In this document: in pieces, positions 25,957 to 34,948 of the stretch | Layout of the letters: each line of letters opens with the position of its first letter | How positions within the stretch are numbered: the first letter of the stretch is position 1 | DNA from: Conexivisphaerales archaeon | Lineage (GTDB): Archaea > Thermoproteota > Nitrososphaeria > Conexivisphaerales > DTJL01 | NCBI GenBank assembly: GCA_038728585.1 | Contig: JAVYTR010000004.1 | Span: 1-64,000 of the forward strand | Reading direction: 5' to 3' | Length of the DNA stretch: 64,000 nt | The notes under the pieces: model-generated | The model's database searches: none | The model's input: the letters and a program-made list of their open reading frames with translations, nothing else | What the model was told of the DNA's origin: nothing | Position numbers and translations under genes: made by a program

Positions 25957-26847
25957 ATGAAGTCTAGGGTTGCAGTAATAGGCGACTTGGTGATTGACCA
26001 TTTCTATTATCATGATTTAGCAATAGAAAAAGGAGGAAACTATCTTCTTGAGGGGATGAAAAGCCAGCCCGGAGGGGTTGCTGGAAACATCGCCTTTTAT
26101 CTAAAACAGTTTGGTGTTGAGCCAGTTGTCTTCTCAGCTGTTGGAAAAGATGAGGAAGGGAAGTACCTGCTCTCTGACCTTGAAAAATCAGGGATAAAGA
26201 CTGAACATATCAGAATAGCTGAAGGAAAGAGCGGCTTCCTGATCGTTATTGTCGGGTCTGATGGAGAGAGGACCATGCTGGGGAGCAGAGGTGTGGCCAA
26301 CTTTTACATGCCAGATAGCGAAGAGATAATCTCCTCTTCACCCTCGTGGATCCATGTATCTGGCTACATGCTTCTTGGCAGAAGGGGAAAAGAAATATGG
26401 AGAGAAGCGGTCAGGGCAAAGAGGGAGCTAGGGGTCAATTTATCCCTCGGCCTCGAAGGAATGCAGAACGTCAAAATAGATGTCGAAGAAGATGCCTCCA
26501 TAATCTTCTGTAATAGAATGGAATTCCAGATGTATTTTGGCTCTGATTATGAAGCGGTAGCAAAAAAGTTCAAGCCTACGATTATTGTAAAGTCAGGCCC
26601 CGAGGGTTGCTATCTTCTAAAAGATGAAGTTACCAGGGTAGAGGGAGTTAAGACAAAGATCGTCAAGGATACCACCGGTGCAGGAGACCTTTTCGATGCT
26701 GCTGTCATCACTTCATTACTAGCTGGCAGAGAGATAATTGACTCTTGCAGAACAGCAAATTACCTAGCTTCTGTGAAAGTAAGCAAGAAAGGAACACGAA
26801 TGAACTTTGGAATGAGCCTTTTAAGAAAACTTTTCAGTAGCAGGTAA
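25957..26847 (+). CDS. PfkB family carbohydrate kinase
   Basis: 296 residues. PfkB hallmarks: GDLVIDHFYY at the N-terminus, QPGGVAGNIAFYLKQFG (sugar-binding GG), and KDTTGAGDLFDAA (~residues 236-248) with the catalytic Asp and anion hole. It phosphorylates a sugar or nucleoside using ATP; the substrate is not predictable. It converges with a BtpA-family gene 16 bases away. Confidence 0.9.
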   Translation: MKSRVAVIGDLVIDHFYYHDLAIEKGGNYLLEGMKSQPGGVAGNIAFYLKQFGVEPVVFSAVGKDEEGKYLLSDLEKSGIKTEHIRIAEGKSGFLIVIVGSDGERTMLGSRGVANFYMPDSEEIISSSPSWIHVSGYMLLGRRGKEIWREAVRAKRELGVNLSLGLEGMQNVKIDVEEDASIIFCNRMEFQMYFGSDYEAVAKKFKPTIIVKSGPEGCYLLKDEVTRVEGVKTKIVKDTTGAGDLFDAAVITSLLAGREIIDSCRTANYLASVKVSKKGTRMNFGMSLLRKLFSSR

Positions 26848-26863
26848 ACTTTGCGAGCATCAT

Positions 26864-27661
26864 CTACTGGTTTATCTCTTTTACCAGGTTCATAAGCTTC
26901 TTTACTCTCTCCACATCTACCCGATTTCTTACCTGACCTTCTTGCTTGAAGTAGGTGCCTATTATAGCTGCGTCAGCTAGCTTGAGCAGAACCCTGGCGT
27001 TGCTTGGGTGAACACCACTGCCAACTATAACCCTTGAATATCTTTTGGCTATTTTGATGTCAGATGGTTGAGGAGCGCTCCCAGTCCTTTCGCCTGTTAC
27101 TATTATTGCATCAGCCAGCCCCCTTTCGACTGTGTCGATAACAGCGAGCTCGAGCCTTCTTGTTGATAGGGGAGAGGCATGTTTACTGTGCACATCAGCC
27201 CAGATGGCTATTGATTCAGCGTTCAACGCTCTTCTGTATCTTAACAGTTTGTAGGCATTACCCTCAATTATACCCTGGTCTGTCACGTAGGCATCTGTAA
27301 GAATGTTTGCCCTTATGAATCTGGCACCGCATGAGCTTGCTATCGCCATGGAAGCTATGCTGTCGTTTCTCAGTACGTTTATACCTATGGGAAGCGAAGT
27401 ACTTTTCAAAATTTCAGCGCAGGCTCTGGTCATAGAGGCCACTGTCTCCTTGGGTACATCATCTTTGTAAAACGGCATGTCGTTAAAGTTCTCAACCATG
27501 ATACCATCGACTCGTCCCTCCTCCAGAGCCTTCACGTCTGCAAGCGCTGAATCAATTACAGTGTCGAGACGCTCGAAAAGTGGCGATCCGGGAAGAGGCT
27601 TGAGATGCACCATTCCTATTATGGCAAGTCTTTTGTCAGGGAAAGGCCAGTTCGCTTGCAC
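26864..27661 (-). CDS. BtpA family (SgcQ-like) TIM-barrel protein
   Basis: 265 residues with the family start IIGMVHLKPLPGSPLF, then VDGIMVENFNDMPFY, PIGINVLRND, WADVHSKHASPLS and VIVGSGVHPSN near the C-terminal phosphate-binding end. BtpA was named for photosystem I assembly in cyanobacteria, but archaeal members are unlinked to photosynthesis and look like barrel enzymes of sugar or nucleoside metabolism. Convergent with the PfkB kinase, so a shared pathway is possible. Confidence 0.9.
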   Translation of the reverse strand: MQANWPFPDKRLAIIGMVHLKPLPGSPLFERLDTVIDSALADVKALEEGRVDGIMVENFNDMPFYKDDVPKETVASMTRACAEILKSTSLPIGINVLRNDSIASMAIASSCGARFIRANILTDAYVTDQGIIEGNAYKLLRYRRALNAESIAIWADVHSKHASPLSTRRLELAVIDTVERGLADAIIVTGERTGSAPQPSDIKIAKRYSRVIVGSGVHPSNARVLLKLADAAIIGTYFKQEGQVRNRVDVERVKKLMNLVKEINQ

Positions 27662-27795
27662 AACATTTGCTTGGAAACCATCTTAAATAAGGTTTAGAAG
27701 GAAGAAAAGGGAGTGTCTAAAATTGCTCCATACGTCGATTGTCGATTAACTAGGGACTATCAACCTGAACCCGGTAAAATATTTAGACCTGTTCC

Positions 27796-29313
27796 TTGAA
27801 GGCGAAGCCTGTTTTGCAAGAACTGATTGACATCATTAATGAAACACTGGAGAATGTCACTATAATAGACAATCCATCAACCCCTGTTCTGAGAGAGAGG
27901 GCAGCTAAATATTCTGTGAAGAACAACCTTGATTTGCTGCTGTTTCATACGAAAGTTACTGCAAGAAGTCCGGAATCGACTGTAGACGATGTTAACAGGT
28001 TGCAAGATGACGGCAAGAAGGGCTTGCTGGATGAGATGAAGAGAATAAAAGAATATCTCAAAGGTAAGACTCTCTACAGAATAGACAGGAATATTGGCAC
28101 ATGTTCTAGAACAGCACTAAAGGCAACAGCATTTGTATCAGCAGATTATCCGCATCTAGCGCTTATGTTTCAGTTGAATTATTTCCCTCCCCAAGAAGAT
28201 AGGCAATCAGATATCATTACGCTTGATCTGCCGGAATGGCCCAAGAAAGCTGTGTACGTAGACCCAGAATGCAATGTCAACATCATACTGGGAAGTGATT
28301 ACTACGGAGAACTGAAGATGAGTGCTCTCCGGCTCGCGATGAACTACAGCAGGGAGAGGCTTGATTCTTTGGGAGTACATGCCGGAGGAAAGGTCTTTGA
28401 AATAATTAACTCCGGAGGAAAGATTGAGAGAAGAGGAGCCCTTCTTTTTGGTTTGAGTGGTACAGGCAAGACAACCTTGACAGTGTCGGACCATGGTATC
28501 AGGAATCCTGAAGCAGTCTACGTTAAGCAGGACGACATAATGATACTTGGTAAAGATGGATATGCTGCTGGTACAGAAATGAACCTATATCCAAAGACTG
28601 AGAGCGTCAATGGCCTGAACGAGCTGAAGCCTGCAGTGATAAATCAGCAAGCTATACTTGAAAATGTTGCTGTAAACGAAGGAAAGGTAGATTTTGATGA
28701 TGTAAAATTCAATTCGAACGGAAGGGCAATAGCAATAAGGGAACTAGTAAGCAACGTTAATGGTACTATCGATATACCCAGGGTTGATTTCCTCTTTTAC
28801 ATAACCAGAAGGAAGGACATCCCTCCTGCAGGAAGACTTGTGAGCAAGGAGCAGTCTGTTGCTTACTTCATGCTTGGAGAATCAATTATGACATCTGCTG
28901 GTACAATGGACAAGAGCCTGATAGGAAAGGCAATGAGGGTACCAGGCTTCGATCCCTTCATAATTCCTCCGAAATGGAAGTCAGGCAAGAGACTTCTGGA
29001 GATTCTTGAAAGGTGTGACTGGATATCTTCTTACGTGATAAATACGGGGCATGTGGGGGAGAATAAGATACCTCCTGAAATGACAAAGCGATTGATACTT
29101 GCAATAGTAAGGGGTGAAGCTGAGTGGGTCTATGATGAAGACCTGAGGTATCAAGTGCTTAAATCAGCTCCAGGTGTTGACCTAGCACGATTTGACCCCC
29201 ATTCTGTTTATGGGGAAGAATATGGGCGGATGATGACTGAGCTGAGAAACGAAAGAAGAAATTACATCATACAGAACTTTCCGGAAATATCTTACTTGGC
29301 TGATGCTCTTTAG
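27796..29313 (+). CDS. pckA: phosphoenolpyruvate carboxykinase (ATP)
   Basis: 505 residues. It converts oxaloacetate + ATP to PEP + CO2, the first gluconeogenic step. ATP-type signatures: the kinase-1a P-loop FGLSGTGKTTLTV (~residues 217-228), YVKQDDIMIL (kinase-2/metal Asp pair), FYITRRKDIPPAGRL, and a C-terminal GAEWVYD-like adenine region. The start is TTG; the A/T-rich AAAATATTTAG box is ~16 bases upstream, so the exact start is slightly uncertain. Confidence 0.94.
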   Translation: MKAKPVLQELIDIINETLENVTIIDNPSTPVLRERAAKYSVKNNLDLLLFHTKVTARSPESTVDDVNRLQDDGKKGLLDEMKRIKEYLKGKTLYRIDRNIGTCSRTALKATAFVSADYPHLALMFQLNYFPPQEDRQSDIITLDLPEWPKKAVYVDPECNVNIILGSDYYGELKMSALRLAMNYSRERLDSLGVHAGGKVFEIINSGGKIERRGALLFGLSGTGKTTLTVSDHGIRNPEAVYVKQDDIMILGKDGYAAGTEMNLYPKTESVNGLNELKPAVINQQAILENVAVNEGKVDFDDVKFNSNGRAIAIRELVSNVNGTIDIPRVDFLFYITRRKDIPPAGRLVSKEQSVAYFMLGESIMTSAGTMDKSLIGKAMRVPGFDPFIIPPKWKSGKRLLEILERCDWISSYVINTGHVGENKIPPEMTKRLILAIVRGEAEWVYDEDLRYQVLKSAPGVDLARFDPHSVYGEEYGRMMTELRNERRNYIIQNFPEISYLADAL

Positions 29314-29360
29314 TCAAACTAAAATACCTATTGCAGAAGAGGTGAAAGTGATAGCCCGGA

Positions 29361-29496
29361 AGCCCGGTCGAGGCGAAAGCCGCCGAATCTAGCGGCCAAG
29401 GATCCCAGGCTCTGGATCTCCTAAAAATGGGCGAAGACTCACCTCATTTGGTGAGAGGGGAACCCTGGGGACAGAGGTTCGAATCCTCTCCGGGCT
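29361..29496 (+). tRNA. tRNA-Gln (CTG) with at least one intron, probably two
   Basis: Acceptor AGCCCGG/CCGGGCT, T arm AGAGG-TTCGAAT-CCTCT (29473-29489), anticodon stem CCCAGG (29404-29409) / CCTGGG (29464-29469) around loop CTCTGG with anticodon CTG. About 47 extra bases (29416-29462) in the anticodon loop form an archaeal intron near 37/38. About 18 further bases lie between the acceptor stem and the D arm (ATCT-AGCGGCCAA-GGAT), suggesting a second intron. AGCCCGG occurs twice (29353 and 29361), so the 5' end is ambiguous. Confidence 0.85.
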
Positions 29497-29750
29497 ATCG
29501 CTAAAACATTTGTTCCACTTTTAATTTAACCGTAGAAAAATGTCGTAAGAAGGAAGCCGTATATCGAGAAAGATATGGTGAAATTAGCTCTGAACGCTGA
29601 CCAATATAGAACAGGTCGAAGAAACTAAAATGCGACGTTACTTATGCTTATGTGTTATGTGGAGGATTCTGCTACAAGAAGGATTTTGCTTGAATTGGGA
29701 GGTGAGAATGATATATGCGCAGATAGGTCAGCAGTGCTACCTCTAGCAGC

Positions 29751-30362
29751 CTAGTCTCTTGTTCTGGTCAAGGACCATTCAAGCGCATAGGCAGGAATTA
29801 AGTCAACTCCATCTACTCTTCCTGCTTCTGAACCTGTAACCAAAACAGACCTTTCAGCGTTCACCTCCCTGCTGAGCCTGTAAAGTACTTTTGCATCTCT
29901 TTGGCTGTAGGTCATTTTTACTTCTACGGCTACCCTCTGACCATTCATCAGCAGAACATCAATTTCTTTATTGCCTCTTCTGAAGAAGTTTCTAGCTGCA
30001 AGTGCATTTACCACGTACGTTTCCAAAACGCTTCCTCTGTCGCTATAGAATGTTTCTTCAGAAAGAGCATAAATGAGCGAAGTTGTAGATGGATAGTATT
30101 TTCTAAGCTTCCTTGATGAGGACATAGTCGATGGCCTGTAGTTTGCGAGTGACCTGAGCAACATTGTGCTTTCAAAGTGATAAAGATATTTTGAAACAGT
30201 TATTCTACTTATGCCGAAATCCTTTGATATGCTGTAAAGGTTTACCAAGCTGCAAGGTCTTGACACTATTGCGAACAATATCTTTTCTAGCGCTAGGGGG
30301 TCTCTTCTACCATACAGTGAAGGTATATCTCTTAGGATAATTCTCTCAATGATACTGTTCAT
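29751..30362 (-). CDS. C-terminal half of a split AAA_14/DUF4143 ATPase
   Basis: 203 residues equal to the region after the ATPase core of archaeal AAA_14/DUF4143 proteins: a winged helix (SISKDFGISRITVSKYLYHFESTMLL), YYPSTTSLIYALS, and the PD-(D/E)xK-like GNKEIDVLLM...VAVEVKMTY characteristic of DUF4143. Its ATG overlaps the stop of the N-terminal half in TAATG. A one-base change would fuse the two, so it is either a frameshifted gene or a coupled two-subunit version. Confidence 0.72.
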   Translation of the reverse strand: MNSIIERIILRDIPSLYGRRDPLALEKILFAIVSRPCSLVNLYSISKDFGISRITVSKYLYHFESTMLLRSLANYRPSTMSSSRKLRKYYPSTTSLIYALSEETFYSDRGSVLETYVVNALAARNFFRRGNKEIDVLLMNGQRVAVEVKMTYSQRDAKVLYRLSREVNAERSVLVTGSEAGRVDGVDLIPAYALEWSLTRTRD

Positions 30363-31024
30363 TATATATCTTTTACCAGCCTTGAATCACTCCACTCCGC
30401 TATTTCAGGAAAGCCTGCCTTTGCCAAATAATCAGAAAAATAGGGTTCAAGCATAGAGTTGGGTTCCTTAACATCCAGCCCTCTTAGCTGCAAGAACTCC
30501 CTGAATGTAAGTGGATAAACCTCTACAAAGAAGAATCTTCCGGCAAGAGATTTCAAAGCATTTTCAGATAGTAATAGAAAGGACGAGCCAGAAAGGTAGA
30601 ACTTTATGTTAGGGTACAAATCGTAGAACCTCTTTACTGTACCGACCCAGTCGGGTGAATATTGCACTTCGTCCAAAAAGATGTAGAGCTTTCCAGCTTC
30701 GTAAAGAGTCTTGCGCAATACACTTCTTTCATAAGTCTCAAGTACATCCTTCACCCTTTCACCTTTCTCCTCAAACGAATAGTATAGTATATTCCTTTCA
30801 TTCACTTTCTTCAGTAGTTCTTCGATGATCTGGTACAGAATTGTAGTCTTTCCAACCTGCCTGAGTCCTGTGAGTATTGTTATCTGCCTCTTATCTAGCA
30901 AATTGAAAGCAGAACCGAACGGAGCTCTTCTATATTCAAGTGCTAATTCCTTTCTTACCTTGCCGGTTAGCCACCACTCGTTGTATCTTTCGATATCTTT
31001 TAGTTGCACATAGGTATATTCCAA
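30362..31024 (-). CDS. N-terminal AAA_14 ATPase half of a split gene
   Basis: 220 residues with the AAA_14 domain: Walker A LTGLRQVGKTTILYQ, Walker B LYIFLDEVQY, sensor FYLSGSSFLLLS, and RFFFVEVYPLTFREFLQL. It ends at LVKDI, exactly where intact homologues continue into the DUF4143 part found in the next gene. The proteins resemble nucleotide-driven switches of unknown role, often in mobile or toxin-like contexts. Confidence 0.75.
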   Translation of the reverse strand: MEYTYVQLKDIERYNEWWLTGKVRKELALEYRRAPFGSAFNLLDKRQITILTGLRQVGKTTILYQIIEELLKKVNERNILYYSFEEKGERVKDVLETYERSVLRKTLYEAGKLYIFLDEVQYSPDWVGTVKRFYDLYPNIKFYLSGSSFLLLSENALKSLAGRFFFVEVYPLTFREFLQLRGLDVKEPNSMLEPYFSDYLAKAGFPEIAEWSDSRLVKDI

Positions 31025-31252
31025 TTAACCAATAATTATACATTTGGTATATCAGAGTTTACTTATTTTGCGAAACTTTTCCTCTTCTGATGCCTCTTCT
31101 GCTGAGGAATTTTTGAAGTGAAACCATGTATGAATCAGCAGCTTAAGCACCACTCCAAAGATTCAAAATGTCGGAAGTTATTTCTGAGTAGTTCGTACCT
31201 GATAAAAGCAATACGAAGATTTAATTGCAACCGCTTGCAAGAGTTTCGCAAG

Positions 31253-31675
31253 ATGGAAAGGTCAGCTGGGGGAGTCGTCTTTTATGATGCTGGTGGCGAC
31301 GGTCCAGTCTATCTGCTTATGTCCAACCGGAAGGGTTACTGGGAATTTCCAAAAGGACATGTAGATGCAGGAGAAACTGACGAAGAAGCAGCACTGAGAG
31401 AAGTTAAGGAAGAAACAGGGCTTTCTGATGTAAAAATACTGCCTGGCTTTAAGGTTAAGATAAGGTATACATATTCCAAAGATGGGAAGAAATCACCAAA
31501 GGAAGTTATATTCTTCCTGATGAAGGCTGAGCCCAGACAGATAGAAGTTTCAGAGGAGCATACAGGTTACGTCTGGCTCAGATACGATGACGCTATAAGA
31601 AAGGTCAGCTACGAAAACGCAAGAAAAGTACTAGAAAGAGCGCACAGGTTTCTTACGCAGGGTAAGGCTGATTGA
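31253..31675 (+). CDS. Nudix hydrolase (diadenosine-polyphosphate type)
   Basis: 140 residues from ATG 31253, where the fold begins (RSAGGVVFYD). The Nudix box GHVDAGETDEEAALREVKEETGL is complete except that it is read here in short pieces: GHVDAGETDEE then AALREVKEETGL. The Ap4A-hydrolase-like GYWEFPKGH precedes it. It hydrolyses a nucleoside diphosphate linked to another moiety. TTTAATTG lies about 29 bases upstream. The stop overlaps AlaX, so they are co-transcribed. Confidence 0.88.
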   Translation: MERSAGGVVFYDAGGDGPVYLLMSNRKGYWEFPKGHVDAGETDEEAALREVKEETGLSDVKILPGFKVKIRYTYSKDGKKSPKEVIFFLMKAEPRQIEVSEEHTGYVWLRYDDAIRKVSYENARKVLERAHRFLTQGKAD

Positions 31676-32415
31676 GGTTCGAAGAGATAGTTGCTGGTCT
31701 GCCTGAAACGAAGCTTACATACTGGGAAGACCCTTACAGAAAAGAGGATAAGTCAAACCTTATAGCTGCAGCAAAGGAGGGCGGAAACTACTACGTGGTT
31801 CTCGACTCCACAATCTTCCATCCCAAAAGCGGTGGTCAGCCGAGCGATACTGGAACTCTGGCAAATGAGAAGTTTACTTTAAGTGTAAAGAAGGTCTTCA
31901 GGGTAGGCAATCATGTAGTACTTTTTGGCAAGGCGCAGGGAGAACCGAAACCAGACGAAGTGCTTCAAAGGATTGACTGGGAGAAGAGGTATCTATACAT
32001 GAGAAGGCATGCAGCAGCTCATCTTTTTGATGCTGCACTTGACAACGTCAGAGGAACTGCCTGCGACCCGGTTGATTCATGGCTTGGAGATGATTCTTAC
32101 GTTGGGTACAGGGGGAAGGCTGTTACACAAGACGAGATCAAAGCTATGATGGAGTTTGTGGAAGACTGCATAAGAAAAGACCTGAAGGTCACAAGCAGGA
32201 TAGTTGACAGGAGTGAAGTGAAGGAAGAAAGGTCTTTGTGGAGAAATGTTTTGGAGAGCCTTGAAAAGGTAAGGATAGTGCAGATAGACAACTTCAAGCC
32301 GATTCCTTGCGGAGGGACTCATGTGGATAGACTTGGCGAGATACGAAAGGTTGCTTTAAGGGATGTTAGACAGAATGATGATATATTCAGAATGTATTAC
32401 GATGTGGTTGACTAA
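31672..32415 (+). CDS. alaX: AlaX alanyl-tRNA editing protein
   Basis: 247 residues, AlaX-M/L size. The editing domain keeps its Zn ligands: RRHAAAHLF (HxxxH) and PCGGTHV (Cys, His), plus STIFHPKSGGQPSDTG. It hydrolyses Ser-tRNA(Ala) or Gly-tRNA(Ala) in trans. TTG start at 31672 overlaps the Nudix stop (TTGA), implying coupled translation. Convergent with an ion-permease gene by 4 bases. Confidence 0.93.
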   Translation: MRFEEIVAGLPETKLTYWEDPYRKEDKSNLIAAAKEGGNYYVVLDSTIFHPKSGGQPSDTGTLANEKFTLSVKKVFRVGNHVVLFGKAQGEPKPDEVLQRIDWEKRYLYMRRHAAAHLFDAALDNVRGTACDPVDSWLGDDSYVGYRGKAVTQDEIKAMMEFVEDCIRKDLKVTSRIVDRSEVKEERSLWRNVLESLEKVRIVQIDNFKPIPCGGTHVDRLGEIRKVALRDVRQNDDIFRMYYDVVD

Positions 32416-33683
32416 GCATGCAGTTCGAAGAAGACCAGTAGAAGAAGCAGTAAGGTGCAGATAGCAGTTAGAGGTATGCCCTTCTTTGCAAAAGCTACAT
32501 AAGAGAATCTGATTCCGTTTCTTTCTGCTTCGTTCGCCACTATCAGGTTGCTTGCAGCCCCCAGCAAAGTCAGAGCACCGGCTAGGGTACTAGATGCGGC
32601 AAAAGCACTCCAGTATATGGCTGAAAAGCTGCCTGTTGGAATCAGCGTCTTAAAGAGAGGGAGCAAGAGTGCAGTAAGAGGTACATTACTCAGAACCTGG
32701 CTCAGCAAGAGACTGCTAAGAGTTATAAATATCACCAGATTGCCACCGCTAACAAGGTTTAGGAATGGGTAGATGGCTGAAACCAGCCCTCCAGAATACA
32801 GCGCCTGTGTGAAGATAAAGAGGCCTGCGAACATAACAAGGATCTTCCAATCTGTCTTGACTATTATCTCCCTTCTTCTACTCGAAAGGAGAAGCAGGAG
32901 CAGCGCGCCTATGAGAGAGGCGTATGAGAGAGTAAAACTTGTGGAGATATGGAAAAGCTGAAGAGTATCGGATAGAAGCATAAGAGCTATCGCTGCCATA
33001 AGCGAAATTCTTGATATTCTTGAAAGCTTTTCATCTTTAATCACTTCGAGGTTTCTGACGTCTATCCTTTTGTGCTGGTTCTTGATATCCCTATACATGT
33101 ATATGGCAAGGAGCAGAAGAGAAACTAGGCTGAAGGGAAAGAGGTAGTATACAAACTGCAGCAGTGGAGCTTTTATCCCGCTTTCCGTAGCTATCAGCAT
33201 GTTCTGAGGATTACCCATAGGGGTCATGGCGCTTCCCAGTGTTACCGCGAAGGCTAACGTATAGAGCAGGGGAAGTGGATTTGCTCCTGTCTTCTTTGAA
33301 TAACTGAGCAGGATAGGTGTTCCCATGATTACCAGAGAATCGTTCATAATGACGCTTGATGCAAGACCTAGCCCTACAGAAAGCAACAAAGAAAGTTGAA
33401 ATGGTGATCTTGCCTTTTTTATCAACCAGTTTGAGAATGATTCAAGGTCGCCAGAGATCTCCAGCCCCTTGCTGATGGTGAACATTCCGAAGAGAAATAT
33501 CATCACTTGCGGGTCTATGCTAAGAACCGCCTGGAGAGGCCCTACAAGGCCTGTTGCAAGACAGAAGACTGAGCCTACGAGGAAGACTGCCCACATCGGC
33601 ACAATCAGGTTACCATTTCTTCTGAGCAGAAGAAGGGAGAGCACAAGCAAGAAAGCAAATAGCGACAGAAAAAACTGCAGCAT
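32412..33683 (-). CDS. ArsB/NhaD-type ion permease
   Basis: 423 residues with ~11 membrane segments in two repeats. Family features: FLFGMFTISKGLE, GLASSVIMNDSLVIMGTPILL (conserved NDS), AVTLGSAMTPMGNPQNMLI (GNPQN ion site), and in the second half QVLSNVPLTALLLP and LTLLGAASNLIVA. The superfamily includes arsenite exporters, Na+/H+ antiporters and carboxylate carriers; substrate unknown. No ars genes are nearby. Confidence 0.9.
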   Translation of the reverse strand: MLQFFLSLFAFLLVLSLLLLRRNGNLIVPMWAVFLVGSVFCLATGLVGPLQAVLSIDPQVMIFLFGMFTISKGLEISGDLESFSNWLIKKARSPFQLSLLLSVGLGLASSVIMNDSLVIMGTPILLSYSKKTGANPLPLLYTLAFAVTLGSAMTPMGNPQNMLIATESGIKAPLLQFVYYLFPFSLVSLLLLAIYMYRDIKNQHKRIDVRNLEVIKDEKLSRISRISLMAAIALMLLSDTLQLFHISTSFTLSYASLIGALLLLLLSSRRREIIVKTDWKILVMFAGLFIFTQALYSGGLVSAIYPFLNLVSGGNLVIFITLSSLLLSQVLSNVPLTALLLPLFKTLIPTGSFSAIYWSAFAASSTLAGALTLLGAASNLIVANEAERNGIRFSYVAFAKKGIPLTAICTLLLLLLVFFELHA

Positions 33684-33736
33684 AGTCTTTCACGACTCTT
33701 AACCTGATTATGATTCTGGTCTCCAGCCTTGGAGCC

Positions 33737-33862
33737 TCAGAAGCCTTCTATATCAGTTATATTCAGTTCTTTGAAAATTCTATCAATCTTTTCAGATAGC
33801 AGCATTTCCTTCTTGCCTTTGATATCTATATCCTGAGTTCTCTGGTCAATCTGCTTGGGCAA
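33737..33862 (-). CDS. 41-residue small protein with a leaderless promoter
   Basis: A short frame from TTG 33862 encodes a charged, amphipathic peptide (MPKQIDQRTQDIDIKGKKEM, then LLSEKIDRIFKELNITDIEGF). The minus-strand TTATATG box centred near 33890 is about 27 bases from the TTG, the exact spacing seen at other leaderless genes in this window. It is divergent from a ribbon-helix-helix-like gene, an arrangement seen in small regulatory pairs. Function unknown; it needs homology support. Confidence 0.42.
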   Translation of the reverse strand: MPKQIDQRTQDIDIKGKKEMLLSEKIDRIFKELNITDIEGF

Positions 33863-33969
33863 TACCTGTAGGTCAAGAAGTATTCACATATAAGGATAGC
33901 GGTATAGCGGTGGAAACGTATATACCTGGATACCGAATTACCGTCTGGGCGAAGGGACGGCAGCAGAGA

Positions 33970-34149
33970 ATGCCTAAAGTCAAGACGAGTGTTTCAATCG
34001 ACAAGGAGGTCTGGACCGCTTTCCTACTTTACTGTCTGGAGAAATACGGAAACACTAGAAAAGCCAGCGAAGAACTTCAAGCTGCGCTTGTTGAGCATAT
34101 GAAGAGAAACCCTTTAAAGAAAAATAATATAGCTATGCAGAATGGTTGA
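33970..34149 (+). CDS. small ribbon-helix-helix-like protein
   Basis: 59 residues from ATG 33970 (a GTG at 33910 would add 20). The sequence KVKTSVSIDKEVWTAFLLYCLEKYGNTRKASEELQAAL has the strand-helix-helix pattern of RHH/CopG-like DNA-binding proteins widespread in archaea. Probably dimeric DNA binder; target unknown. It lies 71 bases before tRNA-Val. Confidence 0.7.
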   Translation: MPKVKTSVSIDKEVWTAFLLYCLEKYGNTRKASEELQAALVEHMKRNPLKKNNIAMQNG

Positions 34150-34220
34150 TTCATTGTTAAGCCACCATATACATTCTAGGAGTTAATATTTTTTATCTGA
34201 CACTTTTGCAGCTTGAGTGT

Positions 34221-34309
34221 GGGCGTGTGGTCCAGTGGTCTAAGACACCGCTCTCACAGGATATCCGAGAAGACAGCGGGAATCGGAGGTCCGAATCCTC
34301 CCACGCCCA
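34221..34309 (+). tRNA. tRNA-Val (CAC) with a short intron
   Basis: Acceptor GGGCGTG (34221-34227) / CACGCCC (34302-34308), D arm GTCC-AGTGGTCTAA-GAC, anticodon stem CCGCT (34248-34252) / AGCGG (34275-34279), loop CTCACA...C with anticodon CAC at 34255-34257. About 15 extra bases (34259-34273) are an intron after position 37. The T loop reads TCCGAAT, with C instead of the nearly universal T at position 55. Reading the anticodon as CTC (Glu) would break two stem pairs. Confidence 0.86.
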
Positions 34310-34948
34310 TTACCTACAATGCAAGAACATGCAGCAACATCGTCGCTGAGTCAGGCTGACCTACTTGTGGTGGTTATGAGCTTGAGACCAATTGTACTGA
34401 ATTTTTGCAAGGAATTGATTCCTTCTCATTCTTTGTATAATTTGTTGTCCTGAACTTTACCACCCTGAAAATACCAAATCTCCTTACAATCCGAGAAAGT
34501 TTTACAGCACTTTATTGCTAAGTATTCGTCGACGGATTTCAGTGCAAGACACCATATTTTCACCAATATTCATTCCTGGTTTCTTATGTCTGAGATATCA
34601 GCACCGTAAAGGCATGAATTGATAGCAAGTGACCGTCAATCTGCAAGGTCTACTTAATTGGGTTTAGAGGAATAACAGCGTCCACACTGTTTATCAATAC
34701 TAATCGTCTCCACAGTCTTCTGCAAGGTTAAACCCTTCATAAATACCAACTAATTTTCCCAAGATCCACATTGGTCTTCTCATATGAAGGTGAATAGATC
34801 AAACTTTATAGTCTCTGAATTGCACTGTACCTCCTTTTCGCTGGCACAGCACTAAGACATTACTTTTGTATTGTAGAAACAGATTAGTTCTTATGATGAT
34901 AGTATCGATGATTACACTTAAATTGAGATGCTCTGACCTTCTGCCGGA
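34310..34948. other. intergenic region, no gene seen
   Basis: 639 bases with stops in all frames and no RNA signature I can recognise. ACTTAAATTG at 34917-34926 is the probable TATA box for the UspA gene at 34949. Confidence 0.45.

Noticed and set aside
34248-34279. tRNA-Glu (CTC) reading of the 34.2 kb tRNA
   Set aside because: It would break two anticodon-stem pairs; the Val (CAC) reading gives five perfect pairs.
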